A stretch of DNA of 64,000 nt from Novosphingobium sp. AP12. Its GTDB lineage: Bacteria > Pseudomonadota > Alphaproteobacteria > Sphingomonadales > Sphingomonadaceae. The stretch spans positions 1 through 64,000 of the forward strand of contig NZ_AKKE01000158.1 of NCBI RefSeq assembly GCF_000281975.1. The letters run 5' to 3'. Of the stretch, positions 34,579-41,622 are shown piece by piece. Within the stretch, counting starts at the first letter, position 1, and every line of letters starts with the position of its first letter. The notes below the pieces were generated by a model, which was given only the letters and a program-made list of their open reading frames with translations, was not told the origin of the DNA and ran no database searches. The position numbers and the translations under genes are program-made.

Positions 34579-35100
34579 TCAAGCTGCCGCCGCTAATGGA
34601 AGCAAGCTGTTCCCAGGGATCCTAACCGGGACGTTGAAGCCCGGGAAGTCGACCAGCGTATAGCGCCCTGCTGTGCCACGCACTCTGCCAATCAAGCCCT
34701 CGAACCCCGCATCTGCGAACCGCACCAAATCGCCTGTCCCGAACGCGCGGGCCTGCGATCGAGGTCGGCCACGCTGCTCCGCCATGCGCAGAGCATCCAA
34801 TGCGCGATCAGGGACACGAGGATAGCCGTCGAGATACCGAAACACGCGGAAGCTGGGCATTCCCATCGATTGGCTGGGGGGGCGGCGTGAGATATCGACG
34901 AACTCCGGAACTCGATCGTACTCCGCAAACACGATGGATGGCACCATGGCACGCGATACCTCCTTGCGATCGCGCGATCTGCCCACGCGGACCGTCCGCG
35001 CCTCTTGTGGGGTCCATGCAAGATACCCTGCATCAATAAGCGATGACGCAAGGAGCAGCGTCCGACTCGGCGAGGTGGTTAGGATGCACCACATCTTCAT
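34579..35100 (-). CDS. Phage NusG/RfaH-like transcription elongation factor
   Basis: 173 residues. The N-terminal NGN-like domain (about 1-80) starts MKMWCILTTSPSRTLLLAS and has SRAMVPSIVFAEY at the place of the NusG PLFPGYVFV strand. The C-terminal KOW-like domain (about 118-165) reads FGTGDLVRFADAGFEGLIG and ends VPVRIPGNSLLPL. This is the two-domain NusG architecture. Start at 35100 behind GGAG, ATGA overlap with the upstream gene. It is the last early gene, directly before HNH and the late operon, the lambda Q position. I infer that it is the late antiterminator. Confidence 0.72.
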   Translation of the reverse strand: MKMWCILTTSPSRTLLLASSLIDAGYLAWTPQEARTVRVGRSRDRKEVSRAMVPSIVFAEYDRVPEFVDISRRPPSQSMGMPSFRVFRYLDGYPRVPDRALDALRMAEQRGRPRSQARAFGTGDLVRFADAGFEGLIGRVRGTAGRYTLVDFPGFNVPVRIPGNSLLPLAAAA

Positions 35101-35396
35101 GGCACGTCTCCGGACGTGGGCGTTGACGCGCTGCGAGGTGTGAATGGATCGCTTCCAGAGATCCAGATCGGCGGATGCGTATGGCCCCAGCAGTTGAACC
35201 AGAAGGCGCCACCGCTCGCGACGACCTCGGCCAGCTCCTCGGGCGTGAACTGCCACTTGCTGAACACCTGAGGATTGCCGTCGAGGTCGCGGTACCGGTA
35301 CACGTGCAGATCGTAGACCGTGCCCGCTGCCGCATCCTCAGGTGTAGGCGCGCGGAGGATCAGGTTTGCCTGTTCGAAGGGAATGCCGACTGCCAT
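35097..35396 (-). CDS. Hypothetical phage protein upstream of the NusG-like gene
   Basis: 99 residues. The central part DLHVYRYRDLDGNPQVF and EELAEVVASGGAFWFNCWG suggests a compact alpha/beta fold; no family recognised. ATGA overlap with the NusG-like gene fixes co-translation. The start at 35396 is the only ATG before the ordered part. Confidence 0.55.
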   Translation of the reverse strand: MAVGIPFEQANLILRAPTPEDAAAGTVYDLHVYRYRDLDGNPQVFSKWQFTPEELAEVVASGGAFWFNCWGHTHPPIWISGSDPFTPRSASTPTSGDVP

Positions 35397-35397
35397 G

Positions 35398-36036
35398 TCA
35401 GGCCTCCTGATCCGCGGGCCGCACCCGCGACACGTAGGTGCCATCCTCTTCGCGGCGCAGGTGCCCGCGCGTCTCACCGACCTGCTTGCTCCAGTCGTCG
35501 AGAGCGTCGATCTCCGCCTGGTCGCATTCACCGGCGGCCAGCTTGCGCATGAGTTCGTCAAAGCGCGCCTGACGTTCGTGCCGCGCCGCCACGCCGGCTG
35601 CGAGCTTCGAGCGGGTTGCGGCATCATCCCGGCGCCACCGGCCCATGATGGCAACGCACTCCGAGGTGCTGGGGAAGAACTTGGAATCGCGCAGGGCCTC
35701 GGTCACGAGGAACTCCATCGCCTGACGCGGGTACCGCCCGATCGCCAGCTCATAGGCGCGATGGCGCAGCTTTCCGCCCACGGTGTCGTCAGCACGGCGG
35801 GGAAGTACATCCATCATGCGCAGGATCTGGGCGAGGAATACATCGTCGGCCATTTCCAGCGCGGGCAGCGGCGCGGCGGCGACAACCAGCGCAGCGGCAA
35901 ACTGGTCATTGGAGAGGCGGGGCGGCGCTTCGTCCGCGAGCGATGGTGTCGTCCAGGGAGCGAGTGAATCCATCCCGCTTGTCAGGCTGGTGACTGCCGG
36001 CAAAACCTCGCCCAGTGCCCGCGCTTCGATCCCCAT
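35398..36036 (-). CDS. Phage replication-module protein
   Basis: 212 residues, helical (AAALVVAAAPLPALEMADDVFLAQ, RAYELAIGRYPRQAMEFLVTEAL), with a charged coiled-coil-like C-terminus. It follows the DnaT-like gene and is the last of the replication block, the lambda P position; a helicase-loading role is inference. The ATG at 36036 has AGGACA upstream and overlaps the previous gene by 131 bp; an ATG at 35973 would reduce this to 68 bp. Confidence 0.5.
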   Translation of the reverse strand: MGIEARALGEVLPAVTSLTSGMDSLAPWTTPSLADEAPPRLSNDQFAAALVVAAAPLPALEMADDVFLAQILRMMDVLPRRADDTVGGKLRHRAYELAIGRYPRQAMEFLVTEALRDSKFFPSTSECVAIMGRWRRDDAATRSKLAAGVAARHERQARFDELMRKLAAGECDQAEIDALDDWSKQVGETRGHLRREEDGTYVSRVRPADQEA

Positions 36037-36646
36037 GTCGTTCTGTCCTGTATTGTTCGGCTTTGGCGATCCACGTCCGGAATGCTGCCTGCCAGTCCTT
36101 GGTCACTCGGTCGGTCGATGCAGCATGAGCCTCGAAGGCCATCCGCTCCCGGTCCAGCATGCCAGGCGGCCATCCGTCGACGATCGTCTGGGCGGCTGGC
36201 GTGAAGCAGGGCTCCCAACCCGCCGGCATCGGCGTGGCATCGGCTAGGGCGCGCTTCGGCTTCGACGGCTTGGCGGGCTTGGGGAGGTCGTCGGCGGCAG
36301 GGTCAGGAGAACCGTCAAGTTCGGTCGGCTCGCTCGCGCCCGTAGTCCCTTCCGGGAGGGTATGGGTGGAGGGGTTAGATTTATTCTCATTGGGGAGGCG
36401 GGAAAGGGAGGTCCCGTCACGTTTGTCGCCGTTACCCGTTGCGTAACGCGTTACGTCACTTGTTACGTCACCTGTCGCATTACCCTGCGCCTTGCGGGCA
36501 CGATACCGCGCTTGACGCTCCGCAGATGCCGAGCGCTCAACCGGCGGCGGCACGTCCATGGTCTCCGCGACCTCGAGAATGTCCTCGGCGGAAAGGCCCT
36601 TGGCCACCAGAAGGCGTAGCGTGTCGAGGTTCACACGACCCTCCAA
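35906..36646 (-). CDS. DnaT-like/replisome organiser protein
   Basis: 246 residues. The N-terminal 60 residues hold a helix pair and an Arg/Ala-rich segment (SAERQARYRARKAQ). The middle is low-complexity Pro/Lys/Asp. The C-terminal part FEAHAASTDRVTKDWQAAFRTWIAKAEQY matches the DnaT-like C-terminal pattern (F-x-H, K-DW-AF-W) of phage replication proteins that bind ssDNA and recruit helicase. It lies just downstream of the DUF1064 nuclease gene. Confidence 0.62.
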   Translation of the reverse strand: MEGRVNLDTLRLLVAKGLSAEDILEVAETMDVPPPVERSASAERQARYRARKAQGNATGDVTSDVTRYATGNGDKRDGTSLSRLPNENKSNPSTHTLPEGTTGASEPTELDGSPDPAADDLPKPAKPSKPKRALADATPMPAGWEPCFTPAAQTIVDGWPPGMLDRERMAFEAHAASTDRVTKDWQAAFRTWIAKAEQYRTERHGDRSAGTGRGFAGSHQPDKRDGFTRSLDDTIARGRSAAPPLQ

Positions 36647-37044
36647 TCGATCTCAGGCCATAGCGTGCGTGCCAGCGCCCACCGCAGCGGGAAGTCGCGC
36701 ACGATCACGCCCTTCCGATCCTCGACGACCTTCCGGCCGTTCTCGACGTAGGCGAAGTCCGCGCGGAGGCGGGCCTGCTGGCCGTTGTCGAGCATCACCG
36801 GGCGGCCATCGACCGTGAACTTGAATTCCGGCTGCTGCTCGAGGCCGACGATCGCGCCGCCACGCTGCAGAAGGTGCAGTTCGTTGCAGCGCCTCGCCTC
36901 GGCCTTGCTGTCGTGCAGGTGTCCAGCCGCGCAGGTCGTTTTCTTGGCGCCGTACTTGTTGCCAGCCGCCTCTGCCGGGGCGAACGGATTACCCGGCGCG
37001 GGCGCGCGCTTGCGGCTGGCGGCGAAGGGGTTTCGACCGCCCAT
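36631..37044 (-). CDS. DUF1064 nuclease-fold protein
   Basis: 137 residues with the DUF1064 pattern: NKYGAKKTT at the start, DSKAEARRCNELHLLQRGG in the middle, then ADFAYVENGRKVVEDRKG. The final segment supplies an E/D-x-K set like PD-(D/E)XK nucleases. DUF1064 proteins are common in phage replication/recombination modules. The Cys pair around AAGHLHDS could bind metal. It may process recombination intermediates. Confidence 0.75.
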   Translation of the reverse strand: MGGRNPFAASRKRAPAPGNPFAPAEAAGNKYGAKKTTCAAGHLHDSKAEARRCNELHLLQRGGAIVGLEQQPEFKFTVDGRPVMLDNGQQARLRADFAYVENGRKVVEDRKGVIVRDFPLRWALARTLWPEIDWRVV

Positions 37045-37280
37045 CAGAAGATCTCAATCTGCGGGTCAGGGTTCGCGGCGATGAACGCGGCCTCTGCGGC
37101 CTTCTTCACCTCGAGATAGCGGACGGCTTCGTCGTGTTCCGCATCCGCGACGGCGCACTTCGCCACCGCGCGCTGCAGCCTCTGCTCAGCAAACTGCACC
37201 TCGGCCTCGTGACCCTTCCTGCTGGGAGGGCGCGGCGTCATGCGGGCGCGCAGCTGCGCCTCTATGGTTTTCCTGCTCAT
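37044..37280 (-). CDS. Small coiled-coil phage protein
   Basis: 78 residues, one long charged helix (KGHEAEVQFAEQRLQRAVAKC and following). No family recognised. ATGA overlap with the upstream DnaA-like gene and 1-bp overlap with the next gene indicate a tight replication operon. Confidence 0.55.
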   Translation of the reverse strand: MSRKTIEAQLRARMTPRPPSRKGHEAEVQFAEQRLQRAVAKCAVADAEHDEAVRYLEVKKAAEAAFIAANPDPQIEIF

Positions 37281-38149
37281 GCCGCCTCCAGCCGCTGTTC
37301 GCCGCGGCTTGCCCAGGCGCTGGCAATCACACCGACGGCGCATGCGAACTCGGGGTCGACGGACTCACGCTCCATCGCCCGCTTGACCCAGTACATCGCG
37401 GTAGTGTGGTCAGTGCGGTTCAGAGATCGCGCGATAACCGGCAGCGACATGCCTCCGCGCTTGAGGGCGAGCGCAATCGCAAAGCGGGCTGGCATGAGAT
37501 GGGACGCCGAGCTGGGCGAGAGTACCTCGTCCTCCTGCAGCTGGAAGATGCTGCCAGCCGCCGCGAGGGCGCGGCCAAATGGCTCGCGCGGGGCCGCGAC
37601 AGCAACTGCGCGGCGCACCACTTCCATCGCCTTGTCGCATCCCTCGGTGAAGGCTGCCAGGATCGCTACATCGCTAACCTCTTCCGGGGCTCCTATCGCC
37701 CGGCGGAAGCGCGCCATCTCGACGGTGTGCTGATCTTCGATGATCGCGCGGGCCTCGGCCGCTCTGTACCCAGTGCGTGTGAGAGCCTTGTAGTCGTCCA
37801 GCAGGTGAGGCGGGCACCAGGCGTTCTTGGTGGCGGACTGACGGCGGCCGCCCCTGATGCGCGGCGCTGATCCTTTCGGCTGGCTGGCGTTGCCCACCTT
37901 CCACAGCTCGCGTTCGATGCAGTGCTTGCGCCGGGCCTCCACCGCTTGCGGAAGCTTGCCCATCTCGACCGCCAGCGCTCGCATGCGATCCAGCCGCTCC
38001 GGGTTTGAGCGGAGGGACATGCGCGCGGCGTTGCGCTGCTTCTCCCGCCATGCAGGATCTTGGGCGAGCGCCGCCGATATGTGCCGCTTGCAGTAGCCGC
38101 TCTTGTTCTGGGGGTTCAGCGGCTGGTCGCATGTCTTGCATCCGCTCAT
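37277..38149 (-). CDS. Replication-type protein with zinc finger and DnaA domain IV-like C-terminus
   Basis: 290 residues. The N-terminus has a CxxC-x12-CxxH finger (Cys4, Cys7, Cys20, His23). The middle is basic and helical. Residues about 215-260 resemble the DnaA DNA-binding domain IV, with SLPVIARSLNRTDHTTAMYW (235-254) matching the DnaA signature with its DHTT core. The AAA+ domain of DnaA is absent. Its operon place matches lambda O, so it probably recognises the phage origin. It could instead be a transcription regulator. Confidence 0.7.
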   Translation of the reverse strand: MSGCKTCDQPLNPQNKSGYCKRHISAALAQDPAWREKQRNAARMSLRSNPERLDRMRALAVEMGKLPQAVEARRKHCIERELWKVGNASQPKGSAPRIRGGRRQSATKNAWCPPHLLDDYKALTRTGYRAAEARAIIEDQHTVEMARFRRAIGAPEEVSDVAILAAFTEGCDKAMEVVRRAVAVAAPREPFGRALAAAGSIFQLQEDEVLSPSSASHLMPARFAIALALKRGGMSLPVIARSLNRTDHTTAMYWVKRAMERESVDPEFACAVGVIASAWASRGEQRLEAA

Positions 38150-38313
38150 GACGCCTGCGCTCCCAGCCCGGCCTTAACGTGGCCCCAGACGTTGTTGGTC
38201 TGCCCGGTTGTGAGACCCATGGCGGCGCCTGCGGCGATGAGCGGCTCACCATTAGCAACGCGCTCCGCGAGGGCGTCCATCAGCTGCGGCATATCCTTAC
38301 GAGGTGCGGGCAT
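38146..38313 (-). CDS. Small HTH-like phage protein
   Basis: 55 residues. PLIAAGAAMGLTTGQTNNVWGHVKAGL reads as a helix-turn-helix. TGATG and ATGA overlaps with both neighbours support a real gene that would otherwise be missed for size. It may help regulate replication genes. Confidence 0.55.
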   Translation of the reverse strand: MPAPRKDMPQLMDALAERVANGEPLIAAGAAMGLTTGQTNNVWGHVKAGLGAQAS

Positions 38314-38798
38314 CAGGCGGCCCCCTCGCGGCGGCGGCGAGCGCCATCCAGTCGCCACTTCAGGTGGCCGAACGCCACGTAAGCGGCTTCGATGTCGTCG
38401 GCGCCTTCGAGCAGCTCCGCTTCGCTGATGTCGCGGTCAGCGAGGGCGACGGCAAGGAACAGCTGTCCGCGGGCGGCGTGGACCGGCAGGTCGAGGTCTG
38501 ACGTGCAGACGGCTTCCACGGGTGCTGCCTTTCCGCCGACCAAGCCGAGCACGGGCCCGAGGCGATGGAGGCCGTATTCCTTGCCGATGCGCAGGAGCGT
38601 GACGGCGTTCAGGTCGCCGCGCTTGTTGCTGGCGTTGTTGATCGTGCCCGAAGACGTACCGAGGCGCTCGGCCATGTCCTGGTCGCTTTCGCCGAACTCG
38701 CTCTTCAAGCCGTTGATAATGCCTGCCACCGCAGCGCGGTAAGAAGTTTGATGCAGCGCAGCAGAAGCGCTCAGCACATTGGGCGGGGTAACGATCAT
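38313..38798 (-). CDS. HTH regulator at CII position
   Basis: 161 residues. A helix-turn-helix lies at about 38-75 (DQDMAERLGTSSGTINNASN, then LLRIGKEYG), followed by a helical C-terminus that may oligomerise. In gene order (Cro-like, small genes, this, then DnaA-like) it stands where lambda has cII. Whether it activates a cI or int promoter cannot be read from sequence. Confidence 0.6.
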   Translation of the reverse strand: MIVTPPNVLSASAALHQTSYRAAVAGIINGLKSEFGESDQDMAERLGTSSGTINNASNKRGDLNAVTLLRIGKEYGLHRLGPVLGLVGGKAAPVEAVCTSDLDLPVHAARGQLFLAVALADRDISEAELLEGADDIEAAYVAFGHLKWRLDGARRRREGAA

Positions 38799-38802
38799 AC
38801 GA

Positions 38803-38997
38803 TCACCTATGAACAGAGATATCGAGATCCCCGGGGCGCGCGGCGCGAGTGATGGCCGCGATTACCTGGGGCGTTGTGTTGAAGATCTTCGCCAGCGTGG
38901 CGCAGTTCGCCTGCTCCCAGCCGAATCGGCGCGCGGCGATGACAGCGCGTTCGTCAGCGTCGAAGGATGCGGCGGCGCGCCCGCTGGCGGCTGGCAT
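38803..38997 (-). CDS. Small early phage protein (HTH-like)
   Basis: 64 residues. ERAVIAARRFGWEQANCATLAKIFNTTPQVIAAITRA suggests a short helix-turn-helix. The stop is 4 bp before the next gene's start. Function unknown. Confidence 0.5.
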   Translation of the reverse strand: MPAASGRAAASFDADERAVIAARRFGWEQANCATLAKIFNTTPQVIAAITRAARPGDLDISVHR

Positions 38998-39000
38998 GGG

Positions 39001-39246
39001 TCAATTCGTCAGGCCGAGGGTCTGGCCACGCGACCGATCGCCGAACAGGTCGGTATCGAGCTCGCGCACGAGGCCCTCGTTCATGAGGTAGCCGAGGGTC
39101 ACTCGACCGACGCTCTTGCCGCTCGCCCACTGCACGCGGCCCGCGCTGTCGCGCAGGATGCGCTCGCCGCGCTTCATGCGGGCGACGTAGCGGGCGGCGG
39201 TCTTCAGCGTGGTCTTGGAAACCTTCTTCTGCTCGGTGTCAGCCAT
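39001..39246 (-). CDS. Small early phage protein
   Basis: 81 residues, basic N-terminus, helix (LKTAARYVARMKRGERIL) and a strand-turn-helix (SVGRVTLGYLMNEGLVREL) suggesting a winged-helix-like fold. Overlaps the upstream 56-residue gene by 8 bp. Confidence 0.5.
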   Translation of the reverse strand: MADTEQKKVSKTTLKTAARYVARMKRGERILRDSAGRVQWASGKSVGRVTLGYLMNEGLVRELDTDLFGDRSRGQTLGLTN

Positions 39247-39409
39247 CGTCGTGAACTCCTGCGTAACGGAGGATCGAACGGACCTGTTCGACGGGGAGGC
39301 CGTAGGACGCGGAGAGCGACGAGCTGCTCGCGGACGTGCGGCCGTGAATGTGGGACTGGATCATCGCCATCTTGCGAGACGTGTCGGAGGAGGGCTTTGC
39401 GCGGGCCAT
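39239..39409 (-). CDS. Small HTH-like early protein (56 aa)
   Basis: 56 residues from the ATG at 39409, which overlaps the previous stop as TGATG. The C-terminal half (SYGLPVEQVRSILRYAGV) is helical. No family recognised; the overlap arrangement is the main support. Confidence 0.45.
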   Translation of the reverse strand: MARAKPSSDTSRKMAMIQSHIHGRTSASSSSLSASYGLPVEQVRSILRYAGVHDDG

Positions 39410-39714
39410 CAGCACGGCGCCCAGACGAAGCCGCGACCACGGAGGGTCGAGACTGGGTAGCGTTCGCCGAGGGCCTTGCGGATCATCCGCAGGTGATGCG
39501 CGAGGGTGCCTTCGCCGCAGCCGGGGATGTCGTGGTGCGTGATCGGCTCGCCGTTGGCGCGAGCGACGGCGTAGAGGACGCGGGCCTGTTGACGGCTGAT
39601 CGGCTGCGGATCGCCGTGCAGGAACGCGCCGGCGGGATGGAGCCACCAGGGGCCGCGCTCGATAGCTGCGTCCTCGCTGATGTCCTTCGAGCAGTGGGGG
39701 CAGGTCGCGGTCAT
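39409..39714 (-). CDS. Zinc-ribbon plus PhoB-type winged-helix protein
   Basis: 101 residues. The N-terminal CPHC suggests half a zinc ribbon. Residues about 40-100 resemble the OmpR/PhoB DNA-binding domain (QQARVLYAVARANGEPITH, TLAHHLRMIRKALGERY, then STLRGRGFVW, the typical RGxGY/F end). No receiver domain is present. A stand-alone early transcription regulator is likely. ATGA/TGATG overlaps with both neighbours. Confidence 0.65.
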   Translation of the reverse strand: MTATCPHCSKDISEDAAIERGPWWLHPAGAFLHGDPQPISRQQARVLYAVARANGEPITHHDIPGCGEGTLAHHLRMIRKALGERYPVSTLRGRGFVWAPC

Positions 39715-39950
39715 GCGTCTTCGCCTTCGCGGGTGATGTTGAACTCGGTGACCGTGACCTTCCGCCAGCCGGCCAGCCGCTCGATGGTGATCTGGCCGGA
39801 GCGCTCCAGCCGCTTGAGCGCGGAGGCACCGGCAGCCGCTCCGCGCGCGCCGATGGCGGCTGCGAGGGCATCGTTCGAAGGGCACGCGCTGCGCTGGATG
39901 ATCAACCGGAGGGCGGCATGATCGGTCGTGTCCTGAGTGCGGGGCCTCAT
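39711..39950 (-). CDS. Small winged-helix-like early protein
   Basis: 79 residues. DALAAAIGARGAAAGASALKRL followed by GQITIERLAGWRKVTV is the helix-turn-helix-wing order of MarR/ROK-like small regulators. ATGA overlap with the next gene. Function unknown. Confidence 0.5.
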   Translation of the reverse strand: MRPRTQDTTDHAALRLIIQRSACPSNDALAAAIGARGAAAGASALKRLERSGQITIERLAGWRKVTVTEFNITREGEDA

Positions 39951-40030
39951 CCGACACCTCCACGGCCGAGGCTTGTGGCCCCGGCCGCTTCGGCTACCGT
40001 GCGGTTGTCAAAGCCAGCACAGGAAATGAA

Positions 40031-40324
40031 ATGGACGAAACGGAGAAACTCGACCTGCAAGCCCAAGTTCTCATGCTCATGCATGTCACCGCGAGCCTGT
40101 GGGCGAACTTCCTTGTCAACAGCGGGCCCGACCCGCTCGGAACGACCCGCCGCATCACCGAGGAAAGCCTCGACAGCCTCGAAGGGCTTTACAATCGGCT
40201 GGCCAGTGACGAGCCAAACCCGGGGCTGCACCCTACTGTTCAAGCGATCCTCCATCATGAGGAGAATTTTTGGAAGCAGGTGGAAAGCCAAGTGCAGACG
40301 CATCGAGGGTCGCGACGGCGCTGA
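40031..40324 (+). CDS. Hypothetical phage protein on the opposite strand
   Basis: 97 residues, acidic N-terminus and helical (LDLQAQVLMLMHVTASLWAN, ITEESLDSLEGLYNRLA). AGGAAA precedes the ATG. It is the only plus-strand gene within the early minus operon and overlaps the 69-residue minus ORF tail to tail by 92 bp, so at most one of the two is likely well translated at a time. Confidence 0.5.
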   Translation: MDETEKLDLQAQVLMLMHVTASLWANFLVNSGPDPLGTTRRITEESLDSLEGLYNRLASDEPNPGLHPTVQAILHHEENFWKQVESQVQTHRGSRRR

Positions 40325-40442
40325 TTTCGAAGCGCGGGACAGAGGCCGACCACTTGCGATAGGCCCGGTCGTCACGCTGAAAGGCGCGGCGTTCGCGAAA
40401 TATCTCGATGTCGCGGAGCTTACGGGGGCGCGGCACGCTCAT
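40233..40442 (-). CDS. Small early ORF (69 aa)
   Basis: 69 residues beginning MSVPRPRKLRDIEIFRERRA. ATGA overlap with the preceding 63-residue gene supports it. The last third overlaps the plus-strand gene at 40031-40324. No recognised family. Confidence 0.4.
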   Translation of the reverse strand: MSVPRPRKLRDIEIFRERRAFQRDDRAYRKWSASVPRFEISAVATLDASALGFPPASKNSPHDGGSLEQ

Positions 40443-40630
40443 GAAAGCATCACCGGTGGCGGAACGATGCCCGCGAATGCGAGATCGCTATGATCGCAGT
40501 TGGCTTTGCCGCAGACGGCGCAGCGGGCGACCGCATCGCGGGCAACGACCTGCTTGCCCCGCATCCAGACGACGAAGGTAAGATCCTCGCGACCGGACAG
40601 GTCGAGACCCATGAAGACCGGCGCGCTCAT
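40439..40630 (-). CDS. Small Cys-containing early protein (63 aa)
   Basis: 63 residues. FMGLDLSGREDLTFVVWM at the N-terminus is followed by a metal-ribbon-like CAVCGKANCDHSD. Resembles a short zinc-binding phage protein. ATGA overlap with the Cro-like gene upstream. Confidence 0.5.
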   Translation of the reverse strand: MSAPVFMGLDLSGREDLTFVVWMRGKQVVARDAVARCAVCGKANCDHSDLAFAGIVPPPVMLS

Positions 40631-40842
40631 GCCGCCGCGCTCTGCGAAGGGTATGAGGCAATGAAATCGAGAACCGCTTTAGCGGTCTTCAGAGTGAGAG
40701 ACCTCCCGGCACGCAAGTTTGTCACGAGATTAGGATCGCCAAGGGCTGACCGGCCAAAGGTCGAGACCCCCATCGAATTTGTTGAACAAAAGGTCTCGAT
40801 CTGATGCAGGACGTCAGCGTCGCTCGCCAGCGGGATAAGCAT
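40627..40842 (-). CDS. Cro-like HTH protein, first gene of the minus early operon
   Basis: 71 residues. IETFCSTNSMGVSTFGRSALGDPNLVTNLRAG fits a small helix-turn-helix of the phage type, with the recognition-helix region around GDPNLVTNL. It is divergent from cI, and operator sites lie between them, so by position it is the Cro equivalent. The -10 of its promoter is only 7 bp from the ATG, suggesting a leaderless mRNA. Confidence 0.65.
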   Translation of the reverse strand: MLIPLASDADVLHQIETFCSTNSMGVSTFGRSALGDPNLVTNLRAGRSLTLKTAKAVLDFIASYPSQSAAA

Positions 40843-40849
40843 GAAATCC

Positions 40850-40878
40850 TACTTAGTCGGAAATATCCGACCGATCAA
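40850..40878 (-). promoter_or_regulatory. Cro-like promoter (pR-like) with operator in its spacer
   Basis: On the minus strand: -35 TTGATC (40878-40873), a 17-bp spacer, -10 TAAGTA (40855-40850). The spacer is almost filled by the palindromic operator GTCGGA-AATA-TCCGAC (40856-40871). A bound repressor would directly block RNA polymerase. Confidence 0.65.
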
Positions 40879-40929
40879 GTTGGAAAGATCATGCTATCTC
40901 CTACAGCCGCCGCGTGGGAAATATCCGAC
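40879..40929. promoter_or_regulatory. Second (and possible third) repressor operator before cI
   Basis: GTGGGAAATATCCGAC at 40914-40929 matches the perfect site at 15 of 16 positions and ends one base before the cI ATG at 40930. A weaker copy, GTTGGAAAGATCATGC (40879-40894), matches about 10 of 16. Multiple sites between cI and the Cro-like gene resemble lambda OR. Confidence 0.6.
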
Positions 40930-41619
40930 ATGACGGCTATTTCCGAACTCCGAGGGCGGGCGCTCTATGATGCGCTTATGGATATTAAACCCGAGGGCCT
41001 AGCTGAAACCGAATGGGCGGCTAGAGCGGGCATTAATCGGGGCTTTTTTACGAACCTCAAGTCCTCTGAGATCAGCCCGCGTGGCGTGACGCTGGAGAAG
41101 CTGCTGGCTGCGGTCGGCGCTGCTGATCGTGTCCCATCCATTGTTCGGGCAGCGCCGGGCGCGGGCAAAACCAAATCGTATACAGAAGTGATTTCCCGGG
41201 CGGCTGAAAACGTTGTCACCCTTCGATCCTTTGACCTGAGCTATTCGATGGGCCCAGGCACGAACATTGACGACTATGTTGAGGACGAGGAGGTCCAGTT
41301 CGACGCGGGTATGCTTGCGAAACTGACGCGCGCGCCGGCAGAGAGCTTATTCGTCGCCCGCGGCGAGGGCGACAGTATGTTTCCCACGTTGTTGAATGAC
41401 GACACGATCGTGATCGACACGACGCAGAAGGTCGTCAATCTGCGCGACCGGATCTGGGCATGCTCTATCCACGGAGCCGGCGCGATCAAACGCCTGCGTC
41501 CATCTGCAGAGGGCAAGGTCGAGGTGATTTCCGATAATCCGGCGATCAAGGACGATCTGGTGGATGCGGTAGATATCCACATCATCGGGCGCGTAATCTG
41601 GCTGGGTCGGAGAGTATAG
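40930..41619 (+). CDS. CI-type prophage repressor with S24 peptidase domain
   Basis: 229 residues. The N-terminal DNA-binding domain covers about 1-65 (EWAARAGINRGFFTNLKS is the helix-turn-helix). The C-terminal S24/LexA-like domain has the catalytic Ser in GEGDSMFPTL (Ser149) and Lys in GAGAIKRLR (Lys187), the correct spacing. No Ala-Gly or Cys-Gly cleavage site is seen at the usual 30-40 residues before the Ser. The start is uncertain: 40930 abuts an operator, and an ATG at 40891 behind GGAAAG would add 13 residues. It maintains lysogeny by binding the operators at 40.86-40.93 and 42.67-42.72 kb. Confidence 0.85.
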   Translation: MTAISELRGRALYDALMDIKPEGLAETEWAARAGINRGFFTNLKSSEISPRGVTLEKLLAAVGAADRVPSIVRAAPGAGKTKSYTEVISRAAENVVTLRSFDLSYSMGPGTNIDDYVEDEEVQFDAGMLAKLTRAPAESLFVARGEGDSMFPTLLNDDTIVIDTTQKVVNLRDRIWACSIHGAGAIKRLRPSAEGKVEVISDNPAIKDDLVDAVDIHIIGRVIWLGRRV

Positions 41620-41622
41620 AAT

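Noticed and set aside
39947..40375. Minus-strand frame opposite the 97-residue plus gene
   Set aside because: No ordered sequence, and it conflicts with the coupled 69-residue ORF and the plus-strand gene.
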